Positions 1-9,267 of a stretch of 64,000 nucleotides of DNA are shown piece after piece. The position numbers and the translations under genes were made by a program. A model generated the notes under the pieces. It was not told where the DNA came from. It saw only the letters and a program-made list of their open reading frames with translations, and searched no databases. Source of the DNA: an uncultured Faecalibacterium sp. (lineage in GTDB: Bacteria > Bacillota > Clostridia > Oscillospirales > Ruminococcaceae); assembly GCA_934512105.1 (NCBI GenBank), contig CAKSWQ010000001.1, positions 62,001-126,000 of the forward strand, written 5' to 3'. How positions within the stretch are numbered: position 1 is the stretch's first letter; every line of letters starts with the position of its first letter.

Positions 1-1471
1 CCACCTGCGTACCGGCGGCAGGGTCGGTGCGGATGACCGCGCCGGAGGCGACCGAGGTATCCACAGCCTGCGTGACCAGCACCGAAACGCCCAGTGCCTT
101 GAGCTGCTGCTCGGCATCGGATTGCACATAATTGGTCAGATCCGGCACCGTGACATACTGAGTGCCCAGACTGACGGTCAGCGTCACACTCTGACCCTCG
201 CGGACGGTGCGGCCGGACACCGGCGACTGCTTATAGATATAACCGGCAGCATAGTTGCTGTTATATTCTTCTTCCCACTCCGGGGAGATCTGACCAGATG
301 CGATCTGGTCCGTCGCCATGGCCTGATCTTTGGTCATGCCGATATAATCCCCAAGGGTGACATCGGCCTTGTTGTTCATCAGGTTGGAGGAGTCGTTCAG
401 GATCATCCAGCACAGTGCCATGCAGGCCAGTGCAAAGGCAATGGTGATGCCGAACAAGGCCGGCAAAAAGACGGTGCGGCGTTTTTTGCCCGGTTTGCTT
501 TTGCCGTTTTTGCGGGGTGCGGGCTGTTCGTTCTGACGGATCGCGCGGTTCTGATTCATGGTACGTTTCACCACCTTTTCGGGTGCTTCTTCTGTAATAT
601 ACTGATATTCAAACAGCACGGAGGGGTTCTGCACATAGGTATCCAGTGCTTCCAGCATCGCTCGTGCCGAGGGGTAGCGGTTCTGGGGGAGCTTGGCCAT
701 AGCCTTTTCGGTGATCTCCACCAGCGCATAGGGCACTTCCGGTGCCAGTTCGTGCAGCGAGCGGGGCTCGTCTGAGATCTGCTTGATAGCAACCTCCACC
801 ACGTCGTCGGCATCAAAGGGCAGATGTCCGGAAAGCATTTCGTACATCATGACGCCTACCGAGTAGATATCGCTGGTGCAGTCGGTCTCGTCCCCCTTGG
901 CCTGCTCCGGGCTGATATAATGCACGCTGCCCATCGCCTTGCCGGCCAGCATCTGATTATCTGCCCGGGAAATGCGGGCGATGCCAAAGTCCATCATGCG
1001 CAGCTGACCGTTATCCAGCAGCATAATGTTCTGGGGCTTGATATCCCGGTGCACGATGCCGTTGGCGTGGGCGTGTTCCAGCGCCTTGAGGATCTGGGAG
1101 ATGAAATGCACGGTCTCCCGGCTGGAAAGCTTGCCACCCCGCTCGTTGAGGTACTCCCGCAACGTCATGCCGTCCACATACTCCATAACGATATATTGCA
1201 GATGGTCGTTGACCGAAACATCATACACCTTGACGATATTAGGATGGTTCAGCAGCGAGATGGCCTTGGATTCGTTTTTAAAGCGGCGCACAAGATCCGG
1301 GTCGTGCATATATTCCTGCCGCAGCACCTTGACAGCCACCACAGTCCCGGCGGGCACAGGGCCGTTCTGCCCCCGCATGACCGCCTTATACACATTGGCC
1401 ATGCCGCCAGAGCCGATCAGTTCCTGCACCTCGTACAGGCCGTCCAGTCTTTTACCGATCAGGTTATCCAT
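1..1471 (-). CDS. prkC: Membrane Ser/Thr protein kinase PrkC/Stk1, 3' end beyond the window
   Basis: Eukaryotic-type Ser/Thr kinase that phosphorylates cell-wall, division and translation proteins. The left edge cuts it, leaving the first 490 residues. The kinase domain spans about 10-275, with a glycine loop near 20-23, Lys48, HRD at 141-143, DFG at 161-163 and SPEQ at 187-190. A basic stretch (320-332) leads into one membrane segment (about 335-358). The outer part begins with PASTA-like repeats (about 365-430 and 432 onward), which bind muropeptides in this family. The ATG at 1471 gives the intact kinase N-terminus. It overlaps the phosphatase gene by 8 bases, the usual writer-eraser pair. 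Function is secure; substrates cannot be read from sequence. Confidence 0.95.
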   Translation of the reverse strand, partial: MDNLIGKRLDGLYEVQELIGSGGMANVYKAVMRGQNGPVPAGTVVAVKVLRQEYMHDPDLVRRFKNESKAISLLNHPNIVKVYDVSVNDHLQYIVMEYVDGMTLREYLNERGGKLSSRETVHFISQILKALEHAHANGIVHRDIKPQNIMLLDNGQLRMMDFGIARISRADNQMLAGKAMGSVHYISPEQAKGDETDCTSDIYSVGVMMYEMLSGHLPFDADDVVEVAIKQISDEPRSLHELAPEVPYALVEITEKAMAKLPQNRYPSARAMLEALDTYVQNPSVLFEYQYITEEAPEKVVKRTMNQNRAIRQNEQPAPRKNGKSKPGKKRRTVFLPALFGITIAFALACMALCWMILNDSSNLMNNKADVTLGDYIGMTKDQAMATDQIASGQISPEWEEEYNSNYAAGYIYKQSPVSGRTVREGQSVTLTVSLGTQYVTVPDLTNYVQSDAEQQLKALGVSVLVTQAVDTSVASGAVIRTDPAAGTQV

Positions 1472-2213
1472 GGCGCACCTCCATCGGCTCTACCCCCACC
1501 AGCAGGGCGGTGATGTTGTCCGGGCCGCCGTTTTCGTTGGCGGTGCGGATCAAAATATCCGGCAGATCGTAAAAAGACCCGCTGCGCAGCAGCTGTTCCA
1601 GCTGTTCGGTGGGCACGGCATTGGTCAGTCCGTCCGTGCACAGCAGCAGAACATCCCCTGCCCGCAGCGCCACGGTGGTAAACTCCGGCTCCAGCCGGTA
1701 ATCCACGCCCAGCGCCCGGGTGATAATGTTTTTCTGCGGGTGATGCTCTGCCTGTTCCTGCGTAATAGTGCCGCAGTCCACCAACTCCTGCACATAGGAG
1801 TGGTCGTGGGTCAGCTGCGCCAGCTTACCGTCCCGGTACAGATAGGCGCGGGAATCGCCCGCATGGCTCAGATAGACCTTGCCGCCGCGCACCAGAGCAC
1901 AGACAGCGGTGGTGCCCATACCGGCCAGAGATTCCTCCCGCAGTGCCTTCTGGAACACATAGCGGTTGGCGCTGAGCAGCGCCTTTTTTAAAAAGGTCTC
2001 CTCTTCGCCGGGGATGCACTGGCTGTACTGCTCCTGAAAGCAGCGCTCGATGACGCTGCACGCACACTGCGAGGCTTCCCGCCCGCCGCGTGCGCCGCCC
2101 ATGCCATCGCATACCAGCGCCCAAGCTGCATCGCCGGGCAGTTCCCCGGCACGGTAGTCGTCCTGATTGTCCTGCCGGACGCGTCCTACATCCGTTTTTC
2201 CTGCAAGTTTCAT
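1464..2213 (-). CDS. prpC: PP2C-family protein phosphatase PrpC/Stp1
   Basis: Metal-dependent Ser/Thr phosphatase (249 aa) that reverses PrkC phosphorylation in the cytoplasm. PP2C signatures are present: an acidic N-terminal motif with QDNQDD at 14-19, DGMGG at 36-40, GDSRAY near the middle, CTDGL around 193, and GGPDNIT ending at 235. Length is normal for the bacterial one-domain form. It lies 16 bases after rlmN and overlaps prkC, so the two are translationally coupled. The order rlmN-prpC-prkC is standard in Firmicutes. Confidence 0.95.
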   Translation of the reverse strand: MKLAGKTDVGRVRQDNQDDYRAGELPGDAAWALVCDGMGGARGGREASQCACSVIERCFQEQYSQCIPGEEETFLKKALLSANRYVFQKALREESLAGMGTTAVCALVRGGKVYLSHAGDSRAYLYRDGKLAQLTHDHSYVQELVDCGTITQEQAEHHPQKNIITRALGVDYRLEPEFTTVALRAGDVLLLCTDGLTNAVPTEQLEQLLRSGSFYDLPDILIRTANENGGPDNITALLVGVEPMEVRHG

Positions 2214-2229
2214 AGGTTTCTCCCTCTAT

Positions 2230-3270
2230 TTAGGCCTTGCCGTTCATTTCGTCACGGCGCAGCTGGCCGCAGGCGGCACTGATCTCGCTGCCAAGGCGGC
2301 GGCGCACCGTAGCGTTTACGCCAAGGCTTTCAAGCTTTTGCTGAAACCGGCGCACATTGGCTGCATCCGTAGCAGAATACGGACTGCCGTCCACCGGGTT
2401 GATGGGAATCAGATTGACATGCGCGCCCATGCCCCGGATCAGGTCTGCCAGCTGCTTTGCGCAGACATCAGAATCATTGACACCGCGCACCATGGAATAT
2501 TCAAAGCTGACCCGGCGGCCGGTGGTCTCCTGATACCGGCGCACGGTCTGGATCAGCTGCTCCACCGGGTAGGCATCGTTGACCGGCATCATGCTGCTGC
2601 GGATCTGGTTAGTGGGTGCGTGCAGCGAGATGGAAAGGGTGAGCTGCAGCTTTTTCTCCGCCAGCTGGTCGATCTTAGGTACAAGGCCGCAGGTGGAAAG
2701 GCTGATATTGCGCATCCCGATATTTACGCCCTCGGGCGAGGTGATATTCTCCAAAAAGCGCATAACTTCGTCAAAGTTATCCAGTGGTTCGCCAATGCCC
2801 ATGAGCACGATGTGCGAGATGCGCTCGCCGATATCCTTTTGGGCGGTGTAGATCTCGGAGCAGATCTCGCCTGCTTCAAGGTTGCGCACCCGCCCCGCCT
2901 GCGTGGAAGCGCAGAACCGGCAGCCCATGCGGCAGCCCACCTGCGTGGACACGCACACGGTATTGCCGTAGTGGTAACGCATGACAACGGTCTCGATGCA
3001 GTTGCCGTCCGCCATGCGCAGCAGATACTTCACGGTGCCGTCCTTGGCCTCCTGACGGCGTTCGATCTGCGGTGCAGCGATATAAAAGGTTTCTTCCAGC
3101 TTTGCCAGCAGGGCCTTGGGCTGGTCGGTCATGGCAGAAAACTCGGTGACCAGCTTCTGGTGTACCCAGTGGAAGATCTGCTTTGCCCGGAAGCCCGGCT
3201 GTCCCAGCGCCTTCAGTTCAGCAGTCAATTCTGCCAGCGTCAGGGAAGAAATACAGCGTTTTTGTTCCAT
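2230..3270 (-). CDS. rlmN: Dual-specificity 23S rRNA/tRNA adenine C2-methyltransferase RlmN
   Basis: Radical-SAM enzyme that methylates C2 of A2503 in 23S rRNA and A37 of some tRNAs. The 4Fe-4S cluster Cys are C113, C117 and C120 (CRMGCRFC). The methyl-carrying Cys is C334 in AACGQL near the C-terminus, matching the E. coli residue. The 346-aa length is typical. Cfr resistance relatives share the cluster but the rlmN-prpC-prkC neighbourhood favours RlmN. It starts 41 bases after rsmB; the spacer holds a small hairpin (ACGACC/GGTCGT) just before the ribosome site. Confidence 0.95.
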   Translation of the reverse strand: MEQKRCISSLTLAELTAELKALGQPGFRAKQIFHWVHQKLVTEFSAMTDQPKALLAKLEETFYIAAPQIERRQEAKDGTVKYLLRMADGNCIETVVMRYHYGNTVCVSTQVGCRMGCRFCASTQAGRVRNLEAGEICSEIYTAQKDIGERISHIVLMGIGEPLDNFDEVMRFLENITSPEGVNIGMRNISLSTCGLVPKIDQLAEKKLQLTLSISLHAPTNQIRSSMMPVNDAYPVEQLIQTVRRYQETTGRRVSFEYSMVRGVNDSDVCAKQLADLIRGMGAHVNLIPINPVDGSPYSATDAANVRRFQQKLESLGVNATVRRRLGSEISAACGQLRRDEMNGKA

Positions 3271-3311
3271 TCTGTTCTCCTATAAGAGGATACGACCCAC
3301 AAAGGTCGTGC

Positions 3312-4643
3312 TTATTGCGTTGCGGCGGCTTTTTGCAGCACGCACAGGAAAAAGCCATCCATGCCGGTGCGGGTGGGCACCGAAAGGCAGCCGTGCTCTT
3401 CTGCCGTCATTCCGGCGGGCAGCGGAACATCCGGTGCGCAGACCGTAAATTCCGGGTGACGCTGTAAAAAAGCTGCGATCTGCTGCTGATTTTCTGCTGG
3501 GTCGATGGTGCAGGTGGAATAGACCAGCCGCCCGCCCGCCTTGAGCAGCGCCGCAGCAGTATCCAGAATTGCCGCCTGTGTAGCAAGCAGCTCTGCCTGC
3601 CGGGCAGCTTCCAGCTTTTTATAGCGCAGATCCGGCTTTTTTGCCAATATGCCCAGACCGCTGCAAGGCACATCCGTCAGGATGCGGTCTGCCATGGGCA
3701 GTGCGGGGTTCAGCTTGGTGGCATCATTGCACAGGGTGTGCACCCCGGCAAAGCCCATGCGGTCCACGGCAGCGCGGATCAGCCCAACACGGTTCTCTGC
3801 TGCATCGCAGCTGTACAGTTCTCCCGTGCCCTGCATCTGCTCGGCCAGCAAAATGGTCTTGCCGCCGGGGGCTGCGCACAGATCCAGCACCGTCTCGCCG
3901 GGAGCTGCGCCCACGCAAAGAGCCGCCAGCTGGCTGGCCTGTCCCTCCACATGGTAGTACCCCTGCCGGAACAGTTCGTTATCTGCCGGACTGCCCGCAA
4001 ACCGTGCCAGCACACTGCCGGGCACGATGCCCTGCCGCACCTCTGCTGCGCCCTGCTCCGCAAGCAGCGCACACAGCTGTGCAGCGCTGGCCTTGAGGGG
4101 GTTGGCACGCAGGCTGGTCAGACCTCCATCGGCCTGATAGGTCAGGATGCCCAGTGCCTCGTCCAGGTAGTTTTTGTGGAGAAATTCTGCCACATCCCGC
4201 CCGGCAGAGCCCAGCACCATCAGGCGCTGGATCTCGTCTTTAAAGACGGCAGCGTCCAGATCAAAACCGCAGGCCTTGCGCAGCACGGCGTTGACAAGGC
4301 CGGAGGCGCTGGATTTTTTAAAGGTGCGGGTCAGTTTTACCGCCTCGTTCACCGCTGCGGAGACAGGCACCTGCATATAGCGTGCCTGCGCCAGTGCAGC
4401 GCGCAAAATTTCCCGCACGGGTGCATCCAGCTTTGCCAGACCCTTGGGCAGAAACTGCTCCAGAATATAGTCCAGCGTGCCTCGATGCTCTAGCACGGTG
4501 TAGAAGATGGCACTTGCAAAGGCCTTATCCCGGCCTTCCAGCTTCTGGCGCTTGAGCTCAGCGTCCAGCACCAGATTGGAAAAGCCGTCCTGCTCCTGCC
4601 GTACCAGCGCGGCGACTGCCGCCGCACGCGGATTTGCCGCCAT
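3312..4643 (-). CDS. rsmB: 16S rRNA cytosine-967 C5-methyltransferase RsmB (Sun)
   Basis: SAM-dependent m5C methyltransferase (443 aa). The N-terminal 130 or so residues resemble NusB and bind RNA; the rest is the Rossmann methyltransferase with DLCAAPGGKT as the SAM site. Both catalytic cysteines are present: C327 (PCSGLG) and C378 (STCT). The start codon overlaps the fmt stop by one base (TGATG), so the gene is coupled to fmt. The fmt-rsmB order is conserved in many bacteria. Confidence 0.95.
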   Translation of the reverse strand: MAANPRAAAVAALVRQEQDGFSNLVLDAELKRQKLEGRDKAFASAIFYTVLEHRGTLDYILEQFLPKGLAKLDAPVREILRAALAQARYMQVPVSAAVNEAVKLTRTFKKSSASGLVNAVLRKACGFDLDAAVFKDEIQRLMVLGSAGRDVAEFLHKNYLDEALGILTYQADGGLTSLRANPLKASAAQLCALLAEQGAAEVRQGIVPGSVLARFAGSPADNELFRQGYYHVEGQASQLAALCVGAAPGETVLDLCAAPGGKTILLAEQMQGTGELYSCDAAENRVGLIRAAVDRMGFAGVHTLCNDATKLNPALPMADRILTDVPCSGLGILAKKPDLRYKKLEAARQAELLATQAAILDTAAALLKAGGRLVYSTCTIDPAENQQQIAAFLQRHPEFTVCAPDVPLPAGMTAEEHGCLSVPTRTGMDGFFLCVLQKAAATQ

Positions 4644-5563
4644 CAGAGGCTATCCCCCGTCTTCAGGCGCAGACCCGCTGCAAAGGCGGTGCCGTCCATG
4701 GACTTTTTGCCCTCCGGCACGACCTCCAGCAGCTGGATGGCACCTTCGCCGCAGGCTACGGTCAGGGGCTTTGTGGCCAATACCGTGCCGGGGGCTTCGC
4801 CGTTGGCAGCTGCCACGCGGCAGGACATCACCTTGAGCTTTTTGCCGCCAGAGGTGATGAACCATGCACCCGGCCAAGGATTCATGCCGCGCACCCAGTT
4901 GTGGATGTGGGCAGCAGAGTCGGTCAGGTGGAACTCTGCCATCTCTTTGTTCAGCATAGGGGCAAGGGTGGCGTTTTCGTGCTGCTGTTGCACAGCCGTC
5001 AGAGTACCGGCAGCGATCTGGGGAATGGTCTCGCACAGAGCTTCGGCGCCCACGGCGGTAACCCGGTCGAACAGTTCGCCGCTGGTCTCCTCGGGGGCGA
5101 TGGCGATTTTTTTGCAGTACAGCACATCGCCGGTATCCAGACCCTCGTCCATCTGCATGATGGAAACGCCGGTCTCGGCGTCACCGTTCAGCACCGACCA
5201 CTGCACCGGGGCGCTGCCGCGATACTTCGGCAGCAGCGAAACGTGCAGGTTGATGCAGCCATAGCGGGGCATTTCCAGCACAGACTTTGGCAGAATGCAG
5301 CCATAGGCCACCACCACGATCAGCTCCGGTGCAAGGGTGCGGATATTTTCATCCTCGCTGCCGTCCCGCAGGGTGCGGGGCTGGAACACGGGCGTGCCGT
5401 GCGCCAGTGCAACCTCCTTGACCGGCGGTGCGGTGAGCACCTGCTTGCGGCCGACCGGCTTATCCCGCCGGGTATACACGGCACAGATCTCATGCCCGGC
5501 GGCATACAGGGCTTTCAGGCACTCGGCAGCAATATCCGGCGTGCCCATGAACAAAATGCGCAT
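4643..5563 (-). CDS. fmt: Methionyl-tRNA formyltransferase
   Basis: Transfers a formyl group from 10-formyl-tetrahydrofolate to initiator Met-tRNA. The catalytic triad is visible: N105 and H107 (NLHVSLLPKYRG) and D143 (GLDTGD). The C-terminal third is the OB-like tRNA-binding domain. The 306-aa length is standard. Its ATG shares one base with the stop of def, and it runs into rsmB the same way. Def removes the formyl group after initiation, so the two genes act at both ends of one cycle. Confidence 0.96.
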   Translation of the reverse strand: MRILFMGTPDIAAECLKALYAAGHEICAVYTRRDKPVGRKQVLTAPPVKEVALAHGTPVFQPRTLRDGSEDENIRTLAPELIVVVAYGCILPKSVLEMPRYGCINLHVSLLPKYRGSAPVQWSVLNGDAETGVSIMQMDEGLDTGDVLYCKKIAIAPEETSGELFDRVTAVGAEALCETIPQIAAGTLTAVQQQHENATLAPMLNKEMAEFHLTDSAAHIHNWVRGMNPWPGAWFITSGGKKLKVMSCRVAAANGEAPGTVLATKPLTVACGEGAIQLLEVVPEGKKSMDGTAFAAGLRLKTGDSL

Positions 5564-6099
5564 CAGTTGTTTCCTTTCGCTTCGCGGGCGGCCTTTTTGC
5601 CTTCCTCGGTATCCTCATAGAAGTACTCGCTGGATTCCATGATGGTGATGCCGTCCAGATGGTCATTCTCGTGCTGGATGCAGCGGCCCAGCAGACCGTC
5701 AGCTTCCAGCTCGAACCATTCGCCGTGGCGATCCTGTGCGCGTACCTTAACGGCAACCGGGCGGGTCACCGCGCCGTTGTGCCCCGGGAAGGACAGGCAG
5801 CCCTCGTAGGCGGTCTCCTCTTCCTCAGAAACGGCAAGGATCTCGGGGTTGACGAAATCAATGAACTTGTACTCGTAATCCTCGGGGATCTCCTCCGGGG
5901 CATCGGTGGTGTCCCACACCACGAACAGGCGGCGCATCATGCCCACCTGCGGGCCTGCCAGACCCACGCCGTCGGCGGCGATCATGGTCTCACGCATATC
6001 GTCCAGCAGGGTGGCCAGACGGTCGTCAAAATTGGTCACAGGGCGGCAGACCTTGTTCAGGATGGGGTCGCCTTCTTTAACAATGTTACGGATAGCCAT
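5563..6099 (-). CDS. def: Peptide deformylase
   Basis: Metalloenzyme that removes the N-formyl group from nascent proteins. Three signature motifs are present: GVGLAGPQ (44-51), EGCLSFPG with metal ligand C101, and HENDHLDG with H143 and H147. An in-frame ATG 30 bases upstream exists, but the ATG at 6099 has GGAGGT at good spacing and the canonical MAIRNI N-terminus, giving 178 aa. The insert around 60-80 makes it a longer type 2-like form. Confidence 0.95.
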   Translation of the reverse strand: MAIRNIVKEGDPILNKVCRPVTNFDDRLATLLDDMRETMIAADGVGLAGPQVGMMRRLFVVWDTTDAPEEIPEDYEYKFIDFVNPEILAVSEEEETAYEGCLSFPGHNGAVTRPVAVKVRAQDRHGEWFELEADGLLGRCIQHENDHLDGITIMESSEYFYEDTEEGKKAAREAKGNN

Positions 6100-6118
6100 A
6101 ATGGTACCTCCAGTTTTA

Positions 6119-8380
6119 TCAGATGTCACCGTCCGAGTGCAGGTCTACCACGACCGATGCTTTGGACGGCAGTTTTTCTTTTTCATACAGTGCCAGCGCC
6201 GCCCGCACAAGGTCGCGGAAGCGGCGGTCGTTGCGGCACTTGACGGTGAGCTTATAGCGGTAGGTGTCGTTGATTTTTTCAATGCTGCCGGGCGTAGGGC
6301 CCAGAATGCGCAGGGGCAGATCCGGCTGCTTGGCAGCCTGCTGCCCTAAAAGCGCCGAGAACCGGGCAGCGGCGCACGCCACCTCGTTTTCCTTTGCACC
6401 GGCAAAGCCGATGACGCACAGCCCGCAGAAGGGCGGGTACAGGCCAAGCCTGCGGTAGGAAATCTCCTGCTCGTAGAAAGCATCGTAATCCTGCGCAGCA
6501 GCAAGGGTGAGCACCGGGTTGTCCGGGTCTGTGGTCTGGATGATAGCAAAGCCGGGCTCTTTTGCGCGCCCGCTGCGTCCCACCACCTGCGTGATCAGGC
6601 TGAACACGTTCTCGTATGCCCGGAAGCCCTGCGCGAACAGCAGTGAATCAATGCCCAGCACGCCCACAAGGGTCACATCCTCAAAGTCCAGACCTTTCGC
6701 CACCATCTGGGTGCCCACCATGATATCGTATTCATGTGCTGCAAATTTGGCAAGCAGCTTTTCGTGGGCGTCTTTGGCGGCGGTGGAGTCCTGATCCATG
6801 CGCAGCACCCGCGCCTCCGGGAAGAGCCTTGCCAGTTCCTCCTCGGCCTTTTGGGTGCCGAAGCCCCGGTATTGCAACTTGCCGCCGCAGGCCGGGCAAA
6901 GGGTGGGCGGCGGCTCCTGCTGGGAGCCGCAATAGTGGCACAGCACCTTATGCGCTGATTTGTGGTACACCATGGGCACACTGCACTTGGGGCACTTGAG
7001 CACCTCGCGGCAGTCCTCGCACTGGGCGATGGTCTGGTAGCCACGGCGGTTGAGCAGAAGGATGGTCTGCTTTTCCGCCTCCAGATTGCGGCGGATAGCA
7101 TCCTCCAGCGCAAGGCTGATCTCCCGGGGGTTGCCCGCTGCCAGCTCTGCCCGCATATCCACGATCTGCACGCTGGGCAGCGGGTTGCCGCCGTAGCGCT
7201 TGGTCAGGCGCACCAGCTGGGTGCGGCCGTTCTGTGCCGCATAGAAGCTCTCGGTGCTGGGGGTGGCGCTGGCCAGAAGCAGCAGTGCACCGTTTTCAGC
7301 GGCACGCTGCCGGGCAACCTCGTGGGCAGAGTAGCGCGGTGCGGATTCCGACCGGTAGGTGTGCTCCTGCTCTTCGTCAATGATGATAAGGCCGATATTT
7401 TCCAGCGGCGAAAACACCGCGCTGCGAGTGCCTACCACGATATCTGCGCCGCCGTCCTGGATCATCTGCCATTGCAGCAGACGCTCGGTGTGGTTGAGCG
7501 CAGAGTGCTGCACTGCCACACGGCGGCCAAACTGTCCTTTTAACCGCAGGATCATCTGCGGGGTCAGGCTGATCTCCGGCACCAGCACCAGCGCCTTGCG
7601 GCCAAGCTCCAGACAGCGGGAGATCAGCTTTAAAAATACCAGCGTCTTGCCGCTGCCGGTCACGCCGTACAGCAGTGCGGAATGGGGTGCGGTATCTTCT
7701 AGCTTCGGCAGCAGCGTATCGTAAGCAATCTGCTGCTGTTCGGTAAGAGTAATGGGGTCGTTGCGTAGCGGGATGGAGGCGTACAGGTCGATGGACTTAT
7801 TCACCTTGCTGCATTCCAGCACACCCTTGGTGCACAGGTTATCCAGCACCGCACGGCTGATGCCCTTATCCTCCAGCTCGTTCAGGGTGCGAGGGCCGCC
7901 GCTCAGCAATGCCACCGCCGCCAGCTGTTTTGCCGTAGGCTTTGGCTTTTGCGGCAGCGTGCCCACCAGCTTATAGGCGTTTTCGGTGTGGCGGGTAAGC
8001 TGCTTTTGCAGCACCGGGGTCACACCGTCTGCCGCCACGGCGGGCTTATACTGCGCACCATAGGGAATGACCGCCTTGACGGCCTCGTAGTAGGTGCAGA
8101 AGGTGCGTTCCTTTAAAAAATGCACCAGCCGCAGCAGTTCCGGGGTCAGGCAGGCTGAGGCCGGGGCTACATCGAACAGATATTTCAGTTTGGAGTGCTC
8201 CGGCTCGGCATCGCAGGCCAGCACCACGCCCATGCGGGCGCGGCTGCCTTTGCCAAAGGGTACCAGCACCATGCTGCCCAGACGCACTGCATTCTGGTGC
8301 TCCGGCAGAACGGCGTAGGTATACAGCTTATCAAAATGGAAGGTCGCATTGCTGACGGCAACGCCTACCGTTTTGGGCAT
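6119..8380 (-). CDS. priA: Primosomal protein N' (PriA replication-restart helicase)
   Basis: Superfamily 2 3'-5' helicase that loads the replicative helicase at stalled forks. In order: an N-terminal 3'-DNA-binding domain, Walker A GVTGSGKT, a DEEQ box followed by HTYR (family usually DEEH), zinc-binding cysteines in several CxxC pairs (around 440-490), and helicase motifs IV-VI ending QVVGRSGR. The ATG at 8380 has AAGGAG 8 bases upstream and gives 753 aa. Firmicutes often have rpoZ and coaBC between gmk and priA; both are missing here. Confidence 0.95.
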   Translation of the reverse strand: MPKTVGVAVSNATFHFDKLYTYAVLPEHQNAVRLGSMVLVPFGKGSRARMGVVLACDAEPEHSKLKYLFDVAPASACLTPELLRLVHFLKERTFCTYYEAVKAVIPYGAQYKPAVAADGVTPVLQKQLTRHTENAYKLVGTLPQKPKPTAKQLAAVALLSGGPRTLNELEDKGISRAVLDNLCTKGVLECSKVNKSIDLYASIPLRNDPITLTEQQQIAYDTLLPKLEDTAPHSALLYGVTGSGKTLVFLKLISRCLELGRKALVLVPEISLTPQMILRLKGQFGRRVAVQHSALNHTERLLQWQMIQDGGADIVVGTRSAVFSPLENIGLIIIDEEQEHTYRSESAPRYSAHEVARQRAAENGALLLLASATPSTESFYAAQNGRTQLVRLTKRYGGNPLPSVQIVDMRAELAAGNPREISLALEDAIRRNLEAEKQTILLLNRRGYQTIAQCEDCREVLKCPKCSVPMVYHKSAHKVLCHYCGSQQEPPPTLCPACGGKLQYRGFGTQKAEEELARLFPEARVLRMDQDSTAAKDAHEKLLAKFAAHEYDIMVGTQMVAKGLDFEDVTLVGVLGIDSLLFAQGFRAYENVFSLITQVVGRSGRAKEPGFAIIQTTDPDNPVLTLAAAQDYDAFYEQEISYRRLGLYPPFCGLCVIGFAGAKENEVACAAARFSALLGQQAAKQPDLPLRILGPTPGSIEKINDTYRYKLTVKCRNDRRFRDLVRAALALYEKEKLPSKASVVVDLHSDGDI

Positions 8381-8408
8381 TCGTCCAACTCCTTCAACGC
8401 TTGATTTT

Positions 8409-8981
8409 TCAGCCCTGCAGCCCAGCACGCTGGCAGATGACCTGATACAGCTCTGCGGCGCAAGGCTCGATCTGGTTGTTGACCAGCTTTACGGTAAACT
8501 TATCCTGCTCGGCCAGCTCCTGCCGGGCGGTAGCGAGACGCTCCTGAATGCTTTCCTCGGTCTCGGTGCCGCGGCCGCGCAGACGGTGCTCCAGCTCCTC
8601 CACAGAGGGCGGCAGCAGGAACACGGTGGTAGCGCCCGGGAACATCCGGCGGATATTGGCAGCGCCGTGCACGTCGATGACCAGCACGACCACCTTGCCG
8701 GCCTCCAGCCGCTTTTCCACCTCAGACTTCAGGGTGCCGTAGTAGTTGCCGTTATAGAAGTTGTGCTCCACCACCTGATCGTTTTCCAGCAGCTGCTGGA
8801 ACTGCTCACGGGTGCGGTAGTAGTAATCCACGCCCTCCTGCTCACCGGGGCGCGGGGTGCGGGTGGTGGCAGAGACGGTCTTTTCGATCTCGGGGTGTGC
8901 CTCGCGCAGTGCCTTGACCACGCTGTCCTTGCCGGTACCGGCTGCGCCGGAAACTACAAACAGAAATTTATCATTCGCCAT
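8409..8981 (-). CDS. gmk: Guanylate kinase
   Basis: Phosphorylates GMP to GDP using ATP. The core matches Gmk: P-loop at 12-20, [11 protein letters not shown] for GMP binding, DVHGAANIR, and the lid after it. The P-loop reads GAAGTGKDS where the family usually has GPSGxGK(S/G)T, so the residue after the Lys is Asp. The start at 8981 (190 aa) is supported by GGAGGAAG upstream; a longer frame to 9122 has no ribosome site and no family match. It overlaps remA by 11 bases. Confidence 0.93.
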   Translation of the reverse strand: MANDKFLFVVSGAAGTGKDSVVKALREAHPEIEKTVSATTRTPRPGEQEGVDYYYRTREQFQQLLENDQVVEHNFYNGNYYGTLKSEVEKRLEAGKVVVLVIDVHGAANIRRMFPGATTVFLLPPSVEELEHRLRGRGTETEESIQERLATARQELAEQDKFTVKLVNNQIEPCAAELYQVICQRAGLQG

Positions 8982-9249
8982 GAGATGCTTCTTCCTCCAT
9001 TGATGCTCTGCCCTCCTGCCCGGCGGCACGGCTTGCCACCGTTTCGGGCTGAAGGGCGGACAGCACGACATGATCGGAGTCCATGATGAGCACCGCCCGG
9101 GTGCTGCGGCCATAAGAGGCATCGATCAGCATCCCGCGTTCGCGTGCTTCCTTCACCAGACGCTTGACCGGTGCAGAGTCCGGGCTGACGACTGCCACCA
9201 CGCGCCCCGCACTGACCATATTGCCAAAGCCGATGTTGATGAGTTTCAT
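8971..9249 (-). CDS. remA: RemA/DUF370 family DNA-binding regulator
   Basis: Small protein (92 aa) of the DUF370/RemA family. RemA activates matrix and osmolyte genes in Bacillus; in other Firmicutes the family nearly always sits between yicC and gmk, as here. The N-terminus [10 protein letters not shown] and the central IDASYGR-TR stretch are typical. The ATG at 9249 has GGAGG five bases upstream. Residues after about 75 form a family-variable acidic tail whose codons overlap the gmk start. Targets in this organism are unknown. Confidence 0.88.
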   Translation of the reverse strand: MKLINIGFGNMVSAGRVVAVVSPDSAPVKRLVKEARERGMLIDASYGRSTRAVLIMDSDHVVLSALQPETVASRAAGQEGRASMEEEASHGE

Positions 9250-9267
9250 AGGCTCCTCCACAACATA

